From NCBI GenBank assembly GCA_964561495.1, contig CAZLPW010000001.1, positions 1-64,000 of the forward strand: DNA of 64,000 nt. Direction: 5' to 3'. This document shows, one piece after another, positions 43,186-52,799 of the stretch. The notes beneath the pieces are model-generated. The model saw only the letters and a list, made by a program, of their open reading frames with translations, searched no databases and had not been told where the DNA came from. The number at the start of each line of letters is the position of its first letter. Position 1 is the first letter of the stretch. The translations under genes were made by a program, and so were the position numbers. This DNA comes from CAZLPW01 sp964561495 (GTDB lineage Bacteria > Fidelibacterota > Marinisomatia > Marinisomatales > UBA1611).

Positions 43186-46112
43186 TCAAGTTTTTTATAT
43201 ATAGTTTTATTTTTTTTTCTTTATTAAATGCCACAGGGACATGGATGATAAATGGGAGAACTCACTCAGAGCTAAAATGGAAAACGATAAAAACAAAAAA
43301 CTTTGATGTTCATTACCATCAGGGGATTTATGATATAGCAATTCAAGGGGCTTCAATTGCTGAACAAATTAGACCTACTTTAATGAAGCAAATGGGTTTA
43401 AAAACATTAAAAAAATTGGATATTGTTTTTACTTCTGAAGATGAAATCTTAAATGGATTTGCTATGCCAAATAATAATACTATTATATGGATAGATCAAA
43501 ATGATGCTGCTTTATGGGCTGGAGATGAAAAATGGCTTAGGAGCGTTGTCGCTCATGAACTACAGCATCTTGTATATTTTAATACAATAAAAACCTGGCT
43601 ACCTGAACCAATGAACACCCTATATTCAAATAGTCCAGGGTGGGTTGTAGAGGGTTTGGCAGAGTATTATACAGAAAAATGGCGTTCGTTTCGTTTTGAT
43701 ATATCCCATAAAAAACATATTATAATAAACAAATTAGATAAAATCAAAGATCCTCATAATGATGGTTTTTCAAAAAGTCTTTATTTAGCGGATAGATTCG
43801 GCGATTCGACTATTACCAAAATATTTAATCATAGGAATAAAATAAAATTATTCAATTTCTCTTCGGCCTTTAATAAGTATACTGGATTAACATTAAAACA
43901 ATTTAATGAACAATGGAGACGCCATATAACTACATATTATTATGGTATAAGATCCCAAAAAGAAAGAGCCCAAGATATTGGGCATTTCCATCAGCTCCCA
44001 ATGTATAATGTTTTAGCATTTGATTATTTTCCAGATTCAATGAGTTTAGCACTTATTGGTCGCTTAAATCAAAACCAGAGGGATTATTCTTTAGTTATTG
44101 CTACTAGAGATACTATGGCTGAAAAAAAAGATCGAGAGAATCAAAAAAAAGGTAAACAATTCATTAACCAAAGATGGAAAATCAATGAATTAGATTATGG
44201 TGTTTTCGGTCAAATATCTGTAAGTCTAGATGTATCCTTTGATGGAGAATCTATTTTATATACCAAATATAATAGAAATAAAAATCAGTCTATTATTTTT
44301 GATATTTGGAAAATAGATATTAAATCTAAAAAGAAAGAAAGGCTTACAACAGATATGAGAGCAAACCATCCAAGTTTTTCGCCTGATGATAAAGATATTG
44401 TTTTTATAGCACACAAAAATTCGACAACTCAAATATATGTAATGGATTTAGATAATGGAAATATTAAAACTATCTCCAAAAATCAAGGCGACACACAAGT
44501 TTTAAATCCAAAATGGAGTTATGATAAAAATTTCATAGCATACTCCCAATCAGATCCTGATGGATATTTGGATATTCATATTCTTGATCTAAGATCTGGA
44601 AATATAGAGCAAATTACGAAAACACCTGAAGCTGATTATTATCCTATTTGGCATCCCAATAATCAGGCTCTGAGTTTCACTGGTTTTTACAATAATACTC
44701 CAAACCTATATACATATAGTACATATACTAAGAAAATAACACAAAATACAGATGTTGGTGATATTATTATTGGTCACAAATGGAATAAGAATAAATCTAC
44801 TATAACTGCTTTCACATTAGATGTTGATGGTTTATCTACGGTAGTAGATATTAAACCGAGTCGCAGAGCTGAAATTAAAGAAATTAAAATGAATCCAGCA
44901 TATTCATCATGGATTAGAAAATCACCTGATTATTCTATTAAAAAGATTGATGCAAATAAACCTATAAACTACATAATGAAATCAGACTATAAATTTTATA
45001 AACATTTAACCCATGTGGGGACCTTATTATTACCTGATACTGAAAGTTTAATCTATGAAGGAGCTTATTCTGATGTTTTAGGTCGGCATCTTTTAAATTT
45101 TGTCTATTTAACTGATTATGATTCTTCAAACGCTATTTTATTTCAATATCAAAATAGTACAGGCCTACCATTTAGGGGTTTTTGGGGATTTAATTATTTT
45201 AGAGATATTAATTTTCAATTTCAAATCTATAATAAAGACAAATCTCCTTTGGTTGAAGTTTTTAATGGAGCTTCTTTTTGGTTTGAGTTGCCATATAATT
45301 TTGGTCGGTTAATTTCATCTAACCATTTTTTTAGTACTGCTGTACAATTTTGGGATAGAAAAGTTTTCTTATCAAATGGTTATAAGAAAGATATTTTTGA
45401 AAATCCACTTGGAGGTAAAGAAGGAACCCTTTTCTTAGGTTATAGGTTTGTAAGAAAACGGCCAAATAAGATTAATGCATATGCACCATACCAAGGGAGT
45501 GGAATCAAGATTTCGGCTAAATTCATTGATGAGTCTATTTGGGGAGAGCGCAACTATTCTAAGTTTGAAACGGATTCATATTTTAATAAAAAAATTGATT
45601 TTTTAGCTTTTTATTTTCGGTTTAGGTATGAAAAAGTTAGTGGGTCTTATCCTCCACAAGAGCAGCTTGGACTAGTGGATATCCCGAACTATTATTTTGC
45701 TGGGCAATATGTACCAGGAAGAGAATATATGAGTCTACGCGGTTTAAGTAATATGCGCCTAGGGAACAATGCCTTTATGGGTACAACAGAAATACGATTT
45801 CCTATTTTACCCTTAAATATTTTGGAATTATTTAGGACACTAAAATTAGGTCAGCCTACATTTGCAATTATTTCTGATTTTGGTAATGCTTGGAATAATA
45901 ATAAACAATTTGACCCATTGATAATCACTGCAGGCATAGAAGCGCGCTTTTCAATTTTATTTAGGGATGTTCCTATTTTAACCTTTAGCTATGGTTTGGC
46001 TCAAAGACCAAAAGAATGGACAATTAGTTTTAAAGGGTTTATTGAATCAAATGAACAAAAGATCAATTTTCCAGAACCATATTTTCGTCTAGTACTAATT
46101 AATCCGTTCTAA
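43182..46112 (+). CDS. Zinc metalloprotease / TolB-like propeller / outer membrane barrel fusion
   Basis: 976 residues, ATGA overlap with the HAD gene. Signal peptide MIKFFIYSFIFFSLLNATG. Residues 30-260 form a gluzincin-like domain with His125-Glu-Leu-Gln-His129 (VVAHELQHLVYF) and, downstream, VVEGLAEYYTEKW, whose Glu could be the third zinc ligand (peptidase MA-like arrangement). Residues about 340-530 are TolB/WD40-like blades (MRANHPSFSPDDKDIVFIAH, NPKWSYDKNFIAYSQSDPDG, YYPIWHPNNQALSFTG). Residues about 640-976 look like an Omp85/surface-antigen barrel: FNYFRDINFQFQ, YNFGRLI, GREYMSLRGLSNMRLG, EIRFPILPLNILELFR, ending in a barrel-type strand FRLVLINPF. The protein should sit in the outer membrane with a periplasmic or surface protease. 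The barrel class is judged by pattern only. Confidence 0.7.
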   Translation: MIKFFIYSFIFFSLLNATGTWMINGRTHSELKWKTIKTKNFDVHYHQGIYDIAIQGASIAEQIRPTLMKQMGLKTLKKLDIVFTSEDEILNGFAMPNNNTIIWIDQNDAALWAGDEKWLRSVVAHELQHLVYFNTIKTWLPEPMNTLYSNSPGWVVEGLAEYYTEKWRSFRFDISHKKHIIINKLDKIKDPHNDGFSKSLYLADRFGDSTITKIFNHRNKIKLFNFSSAFNKYTGLTLKQFNEQWRRHITTYYYGIRSQKERAQDIGHFHQLPMYNVLAFDYFPDSMSLALIGRLNQNQRDYSLVIATRDTMAEKKDRENQKKGKQFINQRWKINELDYGVFGQISVSLDVSFDGESILYTKYNRNKNQSIIFDIWKIDIKSKKKERLTTDMRANHPSFSPDDKDIVFIAHKNSTTQIYVMDLDNGNIKTISKNQGDTQVLNPKWSYDKNFIAYSQSDPDGYLDIHILDLRSGNIEQITKTPEADYYPIWHPNNQALSFTGFYNNTPNLYTYSTYTKKITQNTDVGDIIIGHKWNKNKSTITAFTLDVDGLSTVVDIKPSRRAEIKEIKMNPAYSSWIRKSPDYSIKKIDANKPINYIMKSDYKFYKHLTHVGTLLLPDTESLIYEGAYSDVLGRHLLNFVYLTDYDSSNAILFQYQNSTGLPFRGFWGFNYFRDINFQFQIYNKDKSPLVEVFNGASFWFELPYNFGRLISSNHFFSTAVQFWDRKVFLSNGYKKDIFENPLGGKEGTLFLGYRFVRKRPNKINAYAPYQGSGIKISAKFIDESIWGERNYSKFETDSYFNKKIDFLAFYFRFRYEKVSGSYPPQEQLGLVDIPNYYFAGQYVPGREYMSLRGLSNMRLGNNAFMGTTEIRFPILPLNILELFRTLKLGQPTFAIISDFGNAWNNNKQFDPLIITAGIEARFSILFRDVPILTFSYGLAQRPKEWTISFKGFIESNEQKINFPEPYFRLVLINPF

Positions 46113-47570
46113 TATTTAATTTTTCTTAAAGATATTTTAAAATAAACTTGGTTATTTACTGGGAAAGAGGGCTCTTCATTATCCCAAAATCCAGATTGTC
46201 TATACGGCTCTCCATTTTCATCTTTTGCATGATACGTCCATTTTGACTGGACTTTATTCAAAACATATTCTGTAGAAAAAACGACATCCCAAAATTGGCC
46301 TATCTGAACAGAAAAATTAAAATTTAAACTTGGAGAAATAAGATAAGATGTAACATTGTTTTGGTTATCATCTCGTCTTATAAAAAAATTAATTGGAATA
46401 TTTAATCCAAAAGAAGGTGTTACACCAAAAAAATATGCAAGATTAAAATTCAAACTGCTTCCAGTTCCGAAGTAAACATTATTTATTTGCCTTGAATCTT
46501 CAATGGTCCCTAATTGAGAATTGAGACTAATCGATAGTTTATTAAATGGTAAAAACCAGTATCGATATCCAAGTTCATACCAAGGCATTTTGGAATAAGA
46601 GAAATCAGTTTGAGTTAACCGAGGTAATCGCATCATTTCATATGCTTTTAATCCAGGCACAACTTTTCTCCATTTTCTAATTATTTTTGCTTTACTAGCA
46701 TTTGGCCCAACATTCGAAACTCGAGCAAGAGCACGTGTCTTTCCAGGAATTTTCACAAGTCTATTTTTATATTTTTTTTCTTTATCTATAGAAGCTATCT
46801 CAAATAAGGTGCCTTTTTTTACTCCTAGATCTTTTCCTGTAAGTAGATCAACTTCATAGCCAGTGATGTTAATAACTTCGCTGGTCAAAGAATAAAAACT
46901 ACTAAGTTTTTTCCCTATTTGAAGAGAGGCATAAAAAAGAGCTCTGTTCAAAGAGTGGTTTCGATTTCCTCCAGTAAATTGGCTACCAAAGTGGAAAGTG
47001 TTTTTTGAAATACCAGAAGCAATATTTATCATCCGGATTTCACCATTAATAATTGTGTTTATATTATTTTCTAGTTCTAGGTTTTGTTCTCGTTTTCTTG
47101 ATTCTTCTGTAATTGCTTTTACAGAAGCGCTAACCATGGTTTTTACAACCCAGGTTGAGAGTGTTTCTTCTTTATCTTCATCTTTTTTTTCTTCTTTTTT
47201 CCTTTTAGGTACCCCTTTTTGGGCATATTCAAAGATATTTACTATAAAAGCTTCTTTGGCTGAAGCGAGTTCTCCAATTTGAACAATCTGATCTTCATCA
47301 AATATCCCAGAGTTTTGTAATCGCTGCTCTTCAAGAATAGAATCAATTAATCTTCTGTCAATTACTTCAAAACGTCCAAGATCTGTCGCTTTTTGGGAAA
47401 GGATAGAGGTAATTTTATTTCCAATAGATTCAGGATTGTTTGCATCTTTTGATGGCAAAATAATAATTGGTTTTTTTTCTAGTGTTAGGTTTTCATCAAG
47501 ATCTTGAGTATGAGAAAAGGAAAATAATACTACAAATAATGCAGCGCTAATTTTTTTTTACAACAACCAT
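46109..47570 (-). CDS. CsgG-like domain / outer membrane barrel fusion, frameshift at an A9 tract near its start
   Basis: The main frame from 46109 starts at a TTG (47458), but coding sequence continues upstream: KKISAALFVVLFSFSHTQD, a signal peptide, preceded in the same frame by the TAA of the upstream gene. If the A9 tract (T9 on the plus strand, 47551-47559) had one A less, ATG at 47570 would give MVVVKKISAALFVV and a continuous 486-residue protein. Residues 35-125 resemble a CsgG/GNA1162 domain (PIIILPSKDANN, RFEVIDRRLIDSILEEQRLQ, LASAKEAFIVNIFEYAQ); a second segment about 165-250 continues it (INGEIRMINIASGIS); and the C-terminal half is a barrel with alternating strands (YELGYRYWFLPFNKLSISLN, LNFNLAYFFGVTPSFGLNIP, VYFKISLRKIKY). 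It overlaps the protease fusion gene by 4 nt at its 3' end. Confidence 0.6.
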
Positions 47571-48274
47571 TTCAATGGGCTTTTAAATGCTAGAGTTAAA
47601 TAACTAATTAATCTATCATTTTTAGTATACAAGTTGTTTGTTGAAACCTCTTGGTATATTCCACTAATTATACTTATCCTTTTATAAAAGTTCCAATTAA
47701 GCTCAAACATTAATTGATATCTTGATAAATTTGTATTATCTATTTCATCACTTATCTGAAAAAAATTTTCAATTTCTAATTTTGTACTTATGTTTTTAAA
47801 ACTTTGATCGTATGTAAGAGCAGATTTTGTATATGAGGTTTTTAATGTGTTTTTAAGATAATCAGACACATCGTATGCTATACCAATTTCAAGTGTTATA
47901 TTTTTATTTTTGCTTTTTAGTAGATATCCAAACCCTTGGTTGTAGTGGTATCGCAGATTAATATCTATAAGTGAGTTTTTTTGATATGCGACTGTATTGA
48001 AGTGATAAAACCAAGGTAAATTGAATGAAATTTTACTTGATTTATGTCTTAGCCGGATATCCTGATTTGATCCAAAAATATTTGTATAGAAACGTATATC
48101 TCTAAAATTGTAATTGGTTGTTCTTTTTAGCCTTAGATAGTTTGCTAAGCCAGAATTGTTTTTTGTATTAACGGCGCCAGCTCTTGAATAAAAAGCCCAA
48201 TTTAGAGTATCATTTTTTGGATTATGAGCGAATATTAACCCAAAAAGGAAAAAAAATATTTTTAAGAACTTCAT
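47558..48274 (-). CDS. Outer membrane protein with DUF481-like barrel pattern
   Basis: 238 residues, signal peptide MKFLKIFFFLFGLIFAHNP. The mature part is an alternating-strand barrel (DTLNWAFYSRAGAVNT, LANYLRLKRTTNYNFRDIRFY, IDINLRYHYNQGFGYLL, RYQLMFELNWNFYKRISIISGIY, LISYLTLAFKSPLKW). This resembles DUF481 (YdiY-like) proteins, without a diagnostic motif. Its ATG overlaps the ABC permease stop by 4 nt and its own end overlaps the CsgG-like gene's probable ATG, so the four genes look like one operon. Confidence 0.55.
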   Translation of the reverse strand: MKFLKIFFFLFGLIFAHNPKNDTLNWAFYSRAGAVNTKNNSGLANYLRLKRTTNYNFRDIRFYTNIFGSNQDIRLRHKSSKISFNLPWFYHFNTVAYQKNSLIDINLRYHYNQGFGYLLKSKNKNITLEIGIAYDVSDYLKNTLKTSYTKSALTYDQSFKNISTKLEIENFFQISDEIDNTNLSRYQLMFELNWNFYKRISIISGIYQEVSTNNLYTKNDRLISYLTLAFKSPLKWLL

Positions 48275-49035
48275 TGTTTAATTTTTTTTCCACTCTGCAT
48301 TAGGAAAATTGCTGACAAAGAAAATGTAATCGTTAAAATAAATGCCATAATAAAGCTAATTGATATATTTGAACTGTTTACGCCTAAAATAGTATGCCTT
48401 ATCCCATTGATCATATAATAGATTGGATTAAAATAACTAAGTTTTTGAGCCCAACTAGGGAGCATAGTTATAGAATAAAAAATGCCGCCTAAAAAACTAA
48501 GAGGAGTTAAAATGAAATTTTGCATTGTTGCTAACTGGTCCCAGCTCTCAGATAGTTGACCCAAAACTAGTCCCATACTTGAGAATGCCCATGAAACGAG
48601 AAAAATATAAAATATTGTTTTAACTGGATCAATAACTGGTAGGTCAATCATTATTATACCAATCAAAAGGACTAAAACACCATTAACAAGTCCTCTAATA
48701 GTTCCTCCAATAATATATGCCAGAGCAATTTCGAATCCTGAAAGTGGTGCAATAAGCAAATCAGGCAGTTGTTGTAATAGCTTCATTTGTAGTATTGAAG
48801 AAGCGGTGTTTGATGTGGCATTTGTTAAGGTGTTCATAATAATTAATCCAGGTAAAATAAACCATGTGTATGATACACCTTGTATTTCAGAAATTCTTTG
48901 TTCCAAGGTAAAGCCAAAAATCAAGATATAAAGAATTGATGAAATCAAACCTGGTAAAATTGTTTGTCGATATACTGAAAAAAAACGACCTACTTCTCTT
49001 GAAGTAAGTGTCCATAGACCAACCCAATTAATCAT
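48271..49035 (-). CDS. ABC-2 type transporter permease
   Basis: 254 residues with six membrane helices in the usual ABC-2 order. It contains LIMNTLTNATSNTASSILQMKL, WAFSSMGLVLGQLSESWDQLATMQNFILTPLSFLGGIFYSITMLPSW (the conserved pre-helix 5 segment), and PIYYMINGIRHTILG. The pair with the ATPase suggests export of a polysaccharide, lipid or drug; the cargo is not known. The start lies within the ATPase gene's end (8 nt overlap). Confidence 0.85.
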   Translation of the reverse strand: MINWVGLWTLTSREVGRFFSVYRQTILPGLISSILYILIFGFTLEQRISEIQGVSYTWFILPGLIIMNTLTNATSNTASSILQMKLLQQLPDLLIAPLSGFEIALAYIIGGTIRGLVNGVLVLLIGIIMIDLPVIDPVKTIFYIFLVSWAFSSMGLVLGQLSESWDQLATMQNFILTPLSFLGGIFYSITMLPSWAQKLSYFNPIYYMINGIRHTILGVNSSNISISFIMAFILTITFSLSAIFLMQSGKKIKQ

Positions 49036-49954
49036 TTAATTTTTTCCCAGTAAGATTCAAAAAGACTTCTTCAAGAGAAGAAGAGTTTGGCTTGATTGAT
49101 TTTATTTCAGCACTTTTATCTGTTAGTTTTTGTATGATTTTTGGTAAAGAAACGCCAGGGTCTTTTACTTCAAAAATTAATTTATTTTCATCGATTATAG
49201 CATCTAAATCGTTAATAATAGAAACAAGCTTTTTGGGTATTGATTTTAATTCAATTATTATACCCGACTTTCCTAATGTTTCAATTAGTTCTTTCGGTGA
49301 ACCCTCTTTTAACACTACTCCATTATCAATTATAGATACTTTTTCGCATAATAATTCAGCTTCTTCTATATAGTGAGTGGTTAGTAGTATAGTTTTTCCG
49401 CTCTTGTGTAAATCTCTTAAATACTTCCAGAGATCTTTTCTTAGTTCCACATCAACACCTGCTGTTGGTTCATCTAATATAATTATATCTGGATTGTGTA
49501 CTAGAGCTTTTGCTAATTGGAAACGCCTTTTCATTCCCCCAGATAATTGTCTTAATCTAGAGTCCCTTTTTTCATAAAGGCCTAGTCTTTTTAGTAATTC
49601 TTCAATGGTTGGTTTTGCTTCTTTTGGTTTAATCCCGTAGTACCCAGCTTGGAAAAAAAGAAGCCGTTCTATAGAAAAAAACCAGTCTACTGAAAGTTCC
49701 TGCGCTGCAAGTCCAATCTTTGATCTTGTAAATCTAAAATCTGTTACTGTATCTTTCCCAAAAACTAATGTTGAACCATTGTCACGAAATACAAGCCCCG
49801 TAATTATATTAATAATAGTAGTTTTCCCAGCGCCATTAGGCCCAAGAATACCATAAAAATCACCTTCATTAATTGTAATATCAATTTTATTTAGTGCTTT
49901 TACAGAACCATAAGATTTTGAGAGAGATTTTATCTCAACAGCAGGGAGTGGCAT
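49028..49954 (-). CDS. ABC transporter ATP-binding protein
   Basis: 308 residues. Walker A GPNGAGKTTIINIITGL, signature RQLSGGMKRRFQLAKALVHN, Walker B DIIILDEPTAGVDVELR and H-loop TTHYIEEAE are present, with a C-terminal extension (about 215-308) as in ABC-2 ATPases of the DrrA/CcmA type. It energises the downstream permease. Confidence 0.93.
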   Translation of the reverse strand: MPLPAVEIKSLSKSYGSVKALNKIDITINEGDFYGILGPNGAGKTTIINIITGLVFRDNGSTLVFGKDTVTDFRFTRSKIGLAAQELSVDWFFSIERLLFFQAGYYGIKPKEAKPTIEELLKRLGLYEKRDSRLRQLSGGMKRRFQLAKALVHNPDIIILDEPTAGVDVELRKDLWKYLRDLHKSGKTILLTTHYIEEAELLCEKVSIIDNGVVLKEGSPKELIETLGKSGIIIELKSIPKKLVSIINDLDAIIDENKLIFEVKDPGVSLPKIIQKLTDKSAEIKSIKPNSSSLEEVFLNLTGKKLND

Positions 49955-49959
49955 TTTGC

Positions 49960-50277
49960 CTAATTAAACCCGATATGCTTTTCGAAAGGGCTCGGGAGAT
50001 CAAAACCATCAGTCCCTGGGAAGTGGACAATTGAAATAATAAAAGCCCAAGGAATCAAAATAGAGGCCTCTACTTTCTTTGTTTTCTTTCCATTTTTATC
50101 TTCAATATCTGGTATGTTAAAACTTGGATGATGTATCCATATCCCATTCTCATCATAGCCTTTTATTTTTACAAATATTTTATCTTGATCAATACCAACT
50201 TTTTGCAATGGCTCATGATTATTTAAGACCAAGAGAACAATATCGCCAACAATGACTTCTATTTTCATCATATTCAT
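49960..50277 (-). CDS. Conserved-looking small cytosolic protein of unknown function
   Basis: 105 residues from ATG at 50277; ATGs three and four codons in are alternative starts. No membrane segment or signal peptide. It contains IEVIVGDIVLLVLNNHEPLQ, KIKGYDENGIWIHHPSFNIP and IPWAFIISIVHFPG, giving a beta-rich Sm-like or SH3-like impression. I do not recognise the family. It lies 5 nt before the ABC ATPase gene and 41 nt after ligA. Confidence 0.5.
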   Translation of the reverse strand: MNMMKIEVIVGDIVLLVLNNHEPLQKVGIDQDKIFVKIKGYDENGIWIHHPSFNIPDIEDKNGKKTKKVEASILIPWAFIISIVHFPGTDGFDLPSPFEKHIGFN

Positions 50278-50317
50278 AATTAAAAATTACTGATTATTTG
50301 AATTTTAAAAATATTTT

Positions 50318-52324
50318 CTAATTAAAGATTTTTATTTTTTCTAAAAAATCGCTTTCGGTTAATATGGGAATATTAAGATCCTTTGCTTTTGATATTTTGT
50401 TTCCGCTTCTATTTCCAGCAATAAGAAAATTTGTTTTTTTACTTATTGAACTGGACACAAAGCCACCAAAGTTTTTTATTATAGAACCAGCTTCCTGTCG
50501 GCTCATTTCTTTTAAGCTTCCAGTAAAAACAAATATTTTACCAGTCACTTTAGGATTGAATGTTTTGAGTCTATTTTCAAAATACAATCCTTTATTTAAA
50601 CAATTATTAACTATTGTTTTATTATTTTCATCATCCCAAAATTGTTTTATTGATTTAGAAACTATCGGTCCAATTTCATCTATCAATTCTAATTCTTCAA
50701 TTTTTGAATTTTGAAATTTTATAATATCTCCATCAAATATATTCTCCAAGATTTGAGCTGTATGTTCACCTACATTCCTAATACCTAGAGCATATATAAA
50801 TTTAGTGAAAGTAGTTTTTTTTGAATTTTCAATAGATTTTACTATGTTGCTTGCTAATTTGTTCCCAAACCCATCTAAACCAGATAAAACATCAACTTGG
50901 ATTGAAAAAATATCATCAATTTTTTTTATAATTTTCTTGTTTACTAGAGTACCTATAATTTTTTTCCCAAGACCCTCAATTCCTAAAGCACTTTTTGAAA
51001 CAAAATGTTCTATTCTGCCTTTGATTTGAGCAGGGCAGTTATAGTTTAGGCAATATGAAACAACTTCATTTTGGTTTTTATTAGTTTTTTGATGACATTC
51101 TGGGCAGTGCAAATCAATAATGAATTTTCTACTTCCCTGGGGACGATTTTCTAGTTTAACACGAATTATTTTTGGGATTACATCTCCTGCTCTTTCAATA
51201 ATTACCGTATCGCCTATTCTAATATCTTTTCGGTTAATTTCATCTTGATTGTGTAAACTGGCATTCGTAACCGTTACACCACCTATAGGAACAGGTTCTA
51301 ATTTAGCTACTGGAGTTAAAGCACCTGTTCTACCTACTTGGATGTTAATATTTTCAACAGTAGTTACAGCTTGCTGGGCTTTAAATTTACCAGCGATTGC
51401 CCATCTTGGTGACCGGCTCCTTCTGCCTAAATTCTCTCTGGTTTTATATTCATTTATTTTATACACAGTCCCATCTATTTCATAGGGAAGGCTAACTCGT
51501 TTTAATTCCATTTTATTTTGATATTCTATTAATCCTTTTGCTCCTGTTGTCTGTTCAATAAATGGATTTACAGGCAACCCTAGTTTCTTTATAGTAGAAA
51601 GAAATTCCATATGATTCTTAAAACCTTTTCCTTCGATCGCACCAGCTTCATAACAAAAAATTGATAGTGGTCTATTAGCTGTGACAGCAGGGTCTAACTG
51701 CCTTAAACTTCCAGCGGCGGCATTTCTGGGGTTAGCGAATTGAGGCAATCCGTTTTGATCCTGACTTTTATTTAATTCTAAAAAGTCTTCTTTAGATATA
51801 AAAACTTCTCCTCTAACTTCAAGAAGGTTTGGGAAAGAAGATCCTCGTAATCTCAGAGGTAATGAAGATATAGTTTTTAGGTTGTTAGTAATATTTTCGC
51901 CAATTATGCCATCACCTCTTGTACAACCTTTGCTAAAAGTACCTTTTTCATAAATTAATTCAACGCCAATACCATCCAACTTTGGTTCAGCGATATAATC
52001 AATATTATTTTTAGTTTTTAATGCTTTTTTTATTCTAATATCAAAAGCAATTAAATTTTCTGAGCTCATAGCATTTGCTAAAGATAACATTGGAGTTCGG
52101 TGTTTTATAGTATCAAAATATTCTAATGGTTTTGCTCCAACACGCTGGGTTGGAGATTCCGCGGTAATTAAATTTGGTGATTTTAGTTCTAAGGTCTCTA
52201 ATTCTCTGAAAAGAGTATCGTATTCATTATCAGAAATGACAGGAGCGTCTAGTATATAATATTGATAATTATGTTCCTCTATAATCCTTCTAAGTTTTTT
52301 TATTTTATCTCCAGTTTTATTCAT
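50318..52324 (-). CDS. ligA: NAD+-dependent DNA ligase
   Basis: 668 residues, standard. Nucleotidyltransferase domain with EPKLDGIGVELIYEKG (adenylated Lys in KLDG), RTPMLSLANAMS near residue 75 and EVRGEVFISKEDFLELN. OB domain (VGRTGALTPVAKLEPV), four-Cys zinc finger (CPEC and CLNYNC), helix-hairpin-helix bundle, and a C-terminal BRCT domain (KIFVFTGSLKEMSRQEAGSI). It seals nicks during replication and repair. Confidence 0.97.
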   Translation of the reverse strand: MNKTGDKIKKLRRIIEEHNYQYYILDAPVISDNEYDTLFRELETLELKSPNLITAESPTQRVGAKPLEYFDTIKHRTPMLSLANAMSSENLIAFDIRIKKALKTKNNIDYIAEPKLDGIGVELIYEKGTFSKGCTRGDGIIGENITNNLKTISSLPLRLRGSSFPNLLEVRGEVFISKEDFLELNKSQDQNGLPQFANPRNAAAGSLRQLDPAVTANRPLSIFCYEAGAIEGKGFKNHMEFLSTIKKLGLPVNPFIEQTTGAKGLIEYQNKMELKRVSLPYEIDGTVYKINEYKTRENLGRRSRSPRWAIAGKFKAQQAVTTVENINIQVGRTGALTPVAKLEPVPIGGVTVTNASLHNQDEINRKDIRIGDTVIIERAGDVIPKIIRVKLENRPQGSRKFIIDLHCPECHQKTNKNQNEVVSYCLNYNCPAQIKGRIEHFVSKSALGIEGLGKKIIGTLVNKKIIKKIDDIFSIQVDVLSGLDGFGNKLASNIVKSIENSKKTTFTKFIYALGIRNVGEHTAQILENIFDGDIIKFQNSKIEELELIDEIGPIVSKSIKQFWDDENNKTIVNNCLNKGLYFENRLKTFNPKVTGKIFVFTGSLKEMSRQEAGSIIKNFGGFVSSSISKKTNFLIAGNRSGNKISKAKDLNIPILTESDFLEKIKIFN

Positions 52325-52764
52325 TTTTTGTTTTCATAATAAATTTTTGGATTTATAAGGATGCGTTTCATGGGAGACAACTTTCCTTTACTATTTAAAG
52401 GTGATGCGTACAATACATCATTTGTCTTTTGAAGAACTAAATAGTATTCAATTGATTTTCCTGGAAATATTATTGGATCATAGGTAAATCGGTATAATCC
52501 TTTTTTATAATCAAGTGAAATTTCTTGAAAATTAATTAATGAATCGGTTCTGAAAAACAAACTAGCTGATAAAATAGAATCATTTGGAATATCAGTTATA
52601 AAATCGATATTATGTTTTTGACCAAGAAAAATTGGATTTTCAGGATAATGTATTAAACGAGGCCTTTTCAAATTAACATAATTTTGAAGTGGGTATGGTA
52701 ACCCACCTATTTGACCAAACAAAATAGAAAGAGAAAAATACACTATTGAAAATATTTTAATCAA
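52321..52764 (-). CDS. Small secreted protein of unknown function
   Basis: 147 residues with TTG start at 52764 and a signal peptide (IKIFSIVYFSLSILFGQIGG). The mature part is a beta-rich chain with YPLQNYVNLKRPRLIHYPEN, FITDIPNDSILSASLFFRTD and FPGKSIEYYLVLQKTN, recalling a single Ig-like or carbohydrate-binding-like domain. Its stop overlaps the ligA ATG by 4 nt, so they are cotranscribed. No family recognised. Confidence 0.5.
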   Translation of the reverse strand: MIKIFSIVYFSLSILFGQIGGLPYPLQNYVNLKRPRLIHYPENPIFLGQKHNIDFITDIPNDSILSASLFFRTDSLINFQEISLDYKKGLYRFTYDPIIFPGKSIEYYLVLQKTNDVLYASPLNSKGKLSPMKRILINPKIYYENKK

Positions 52765-52799
52765 AGCTTCTGATTCTCGATGTTTTTAAAAATCATTAT

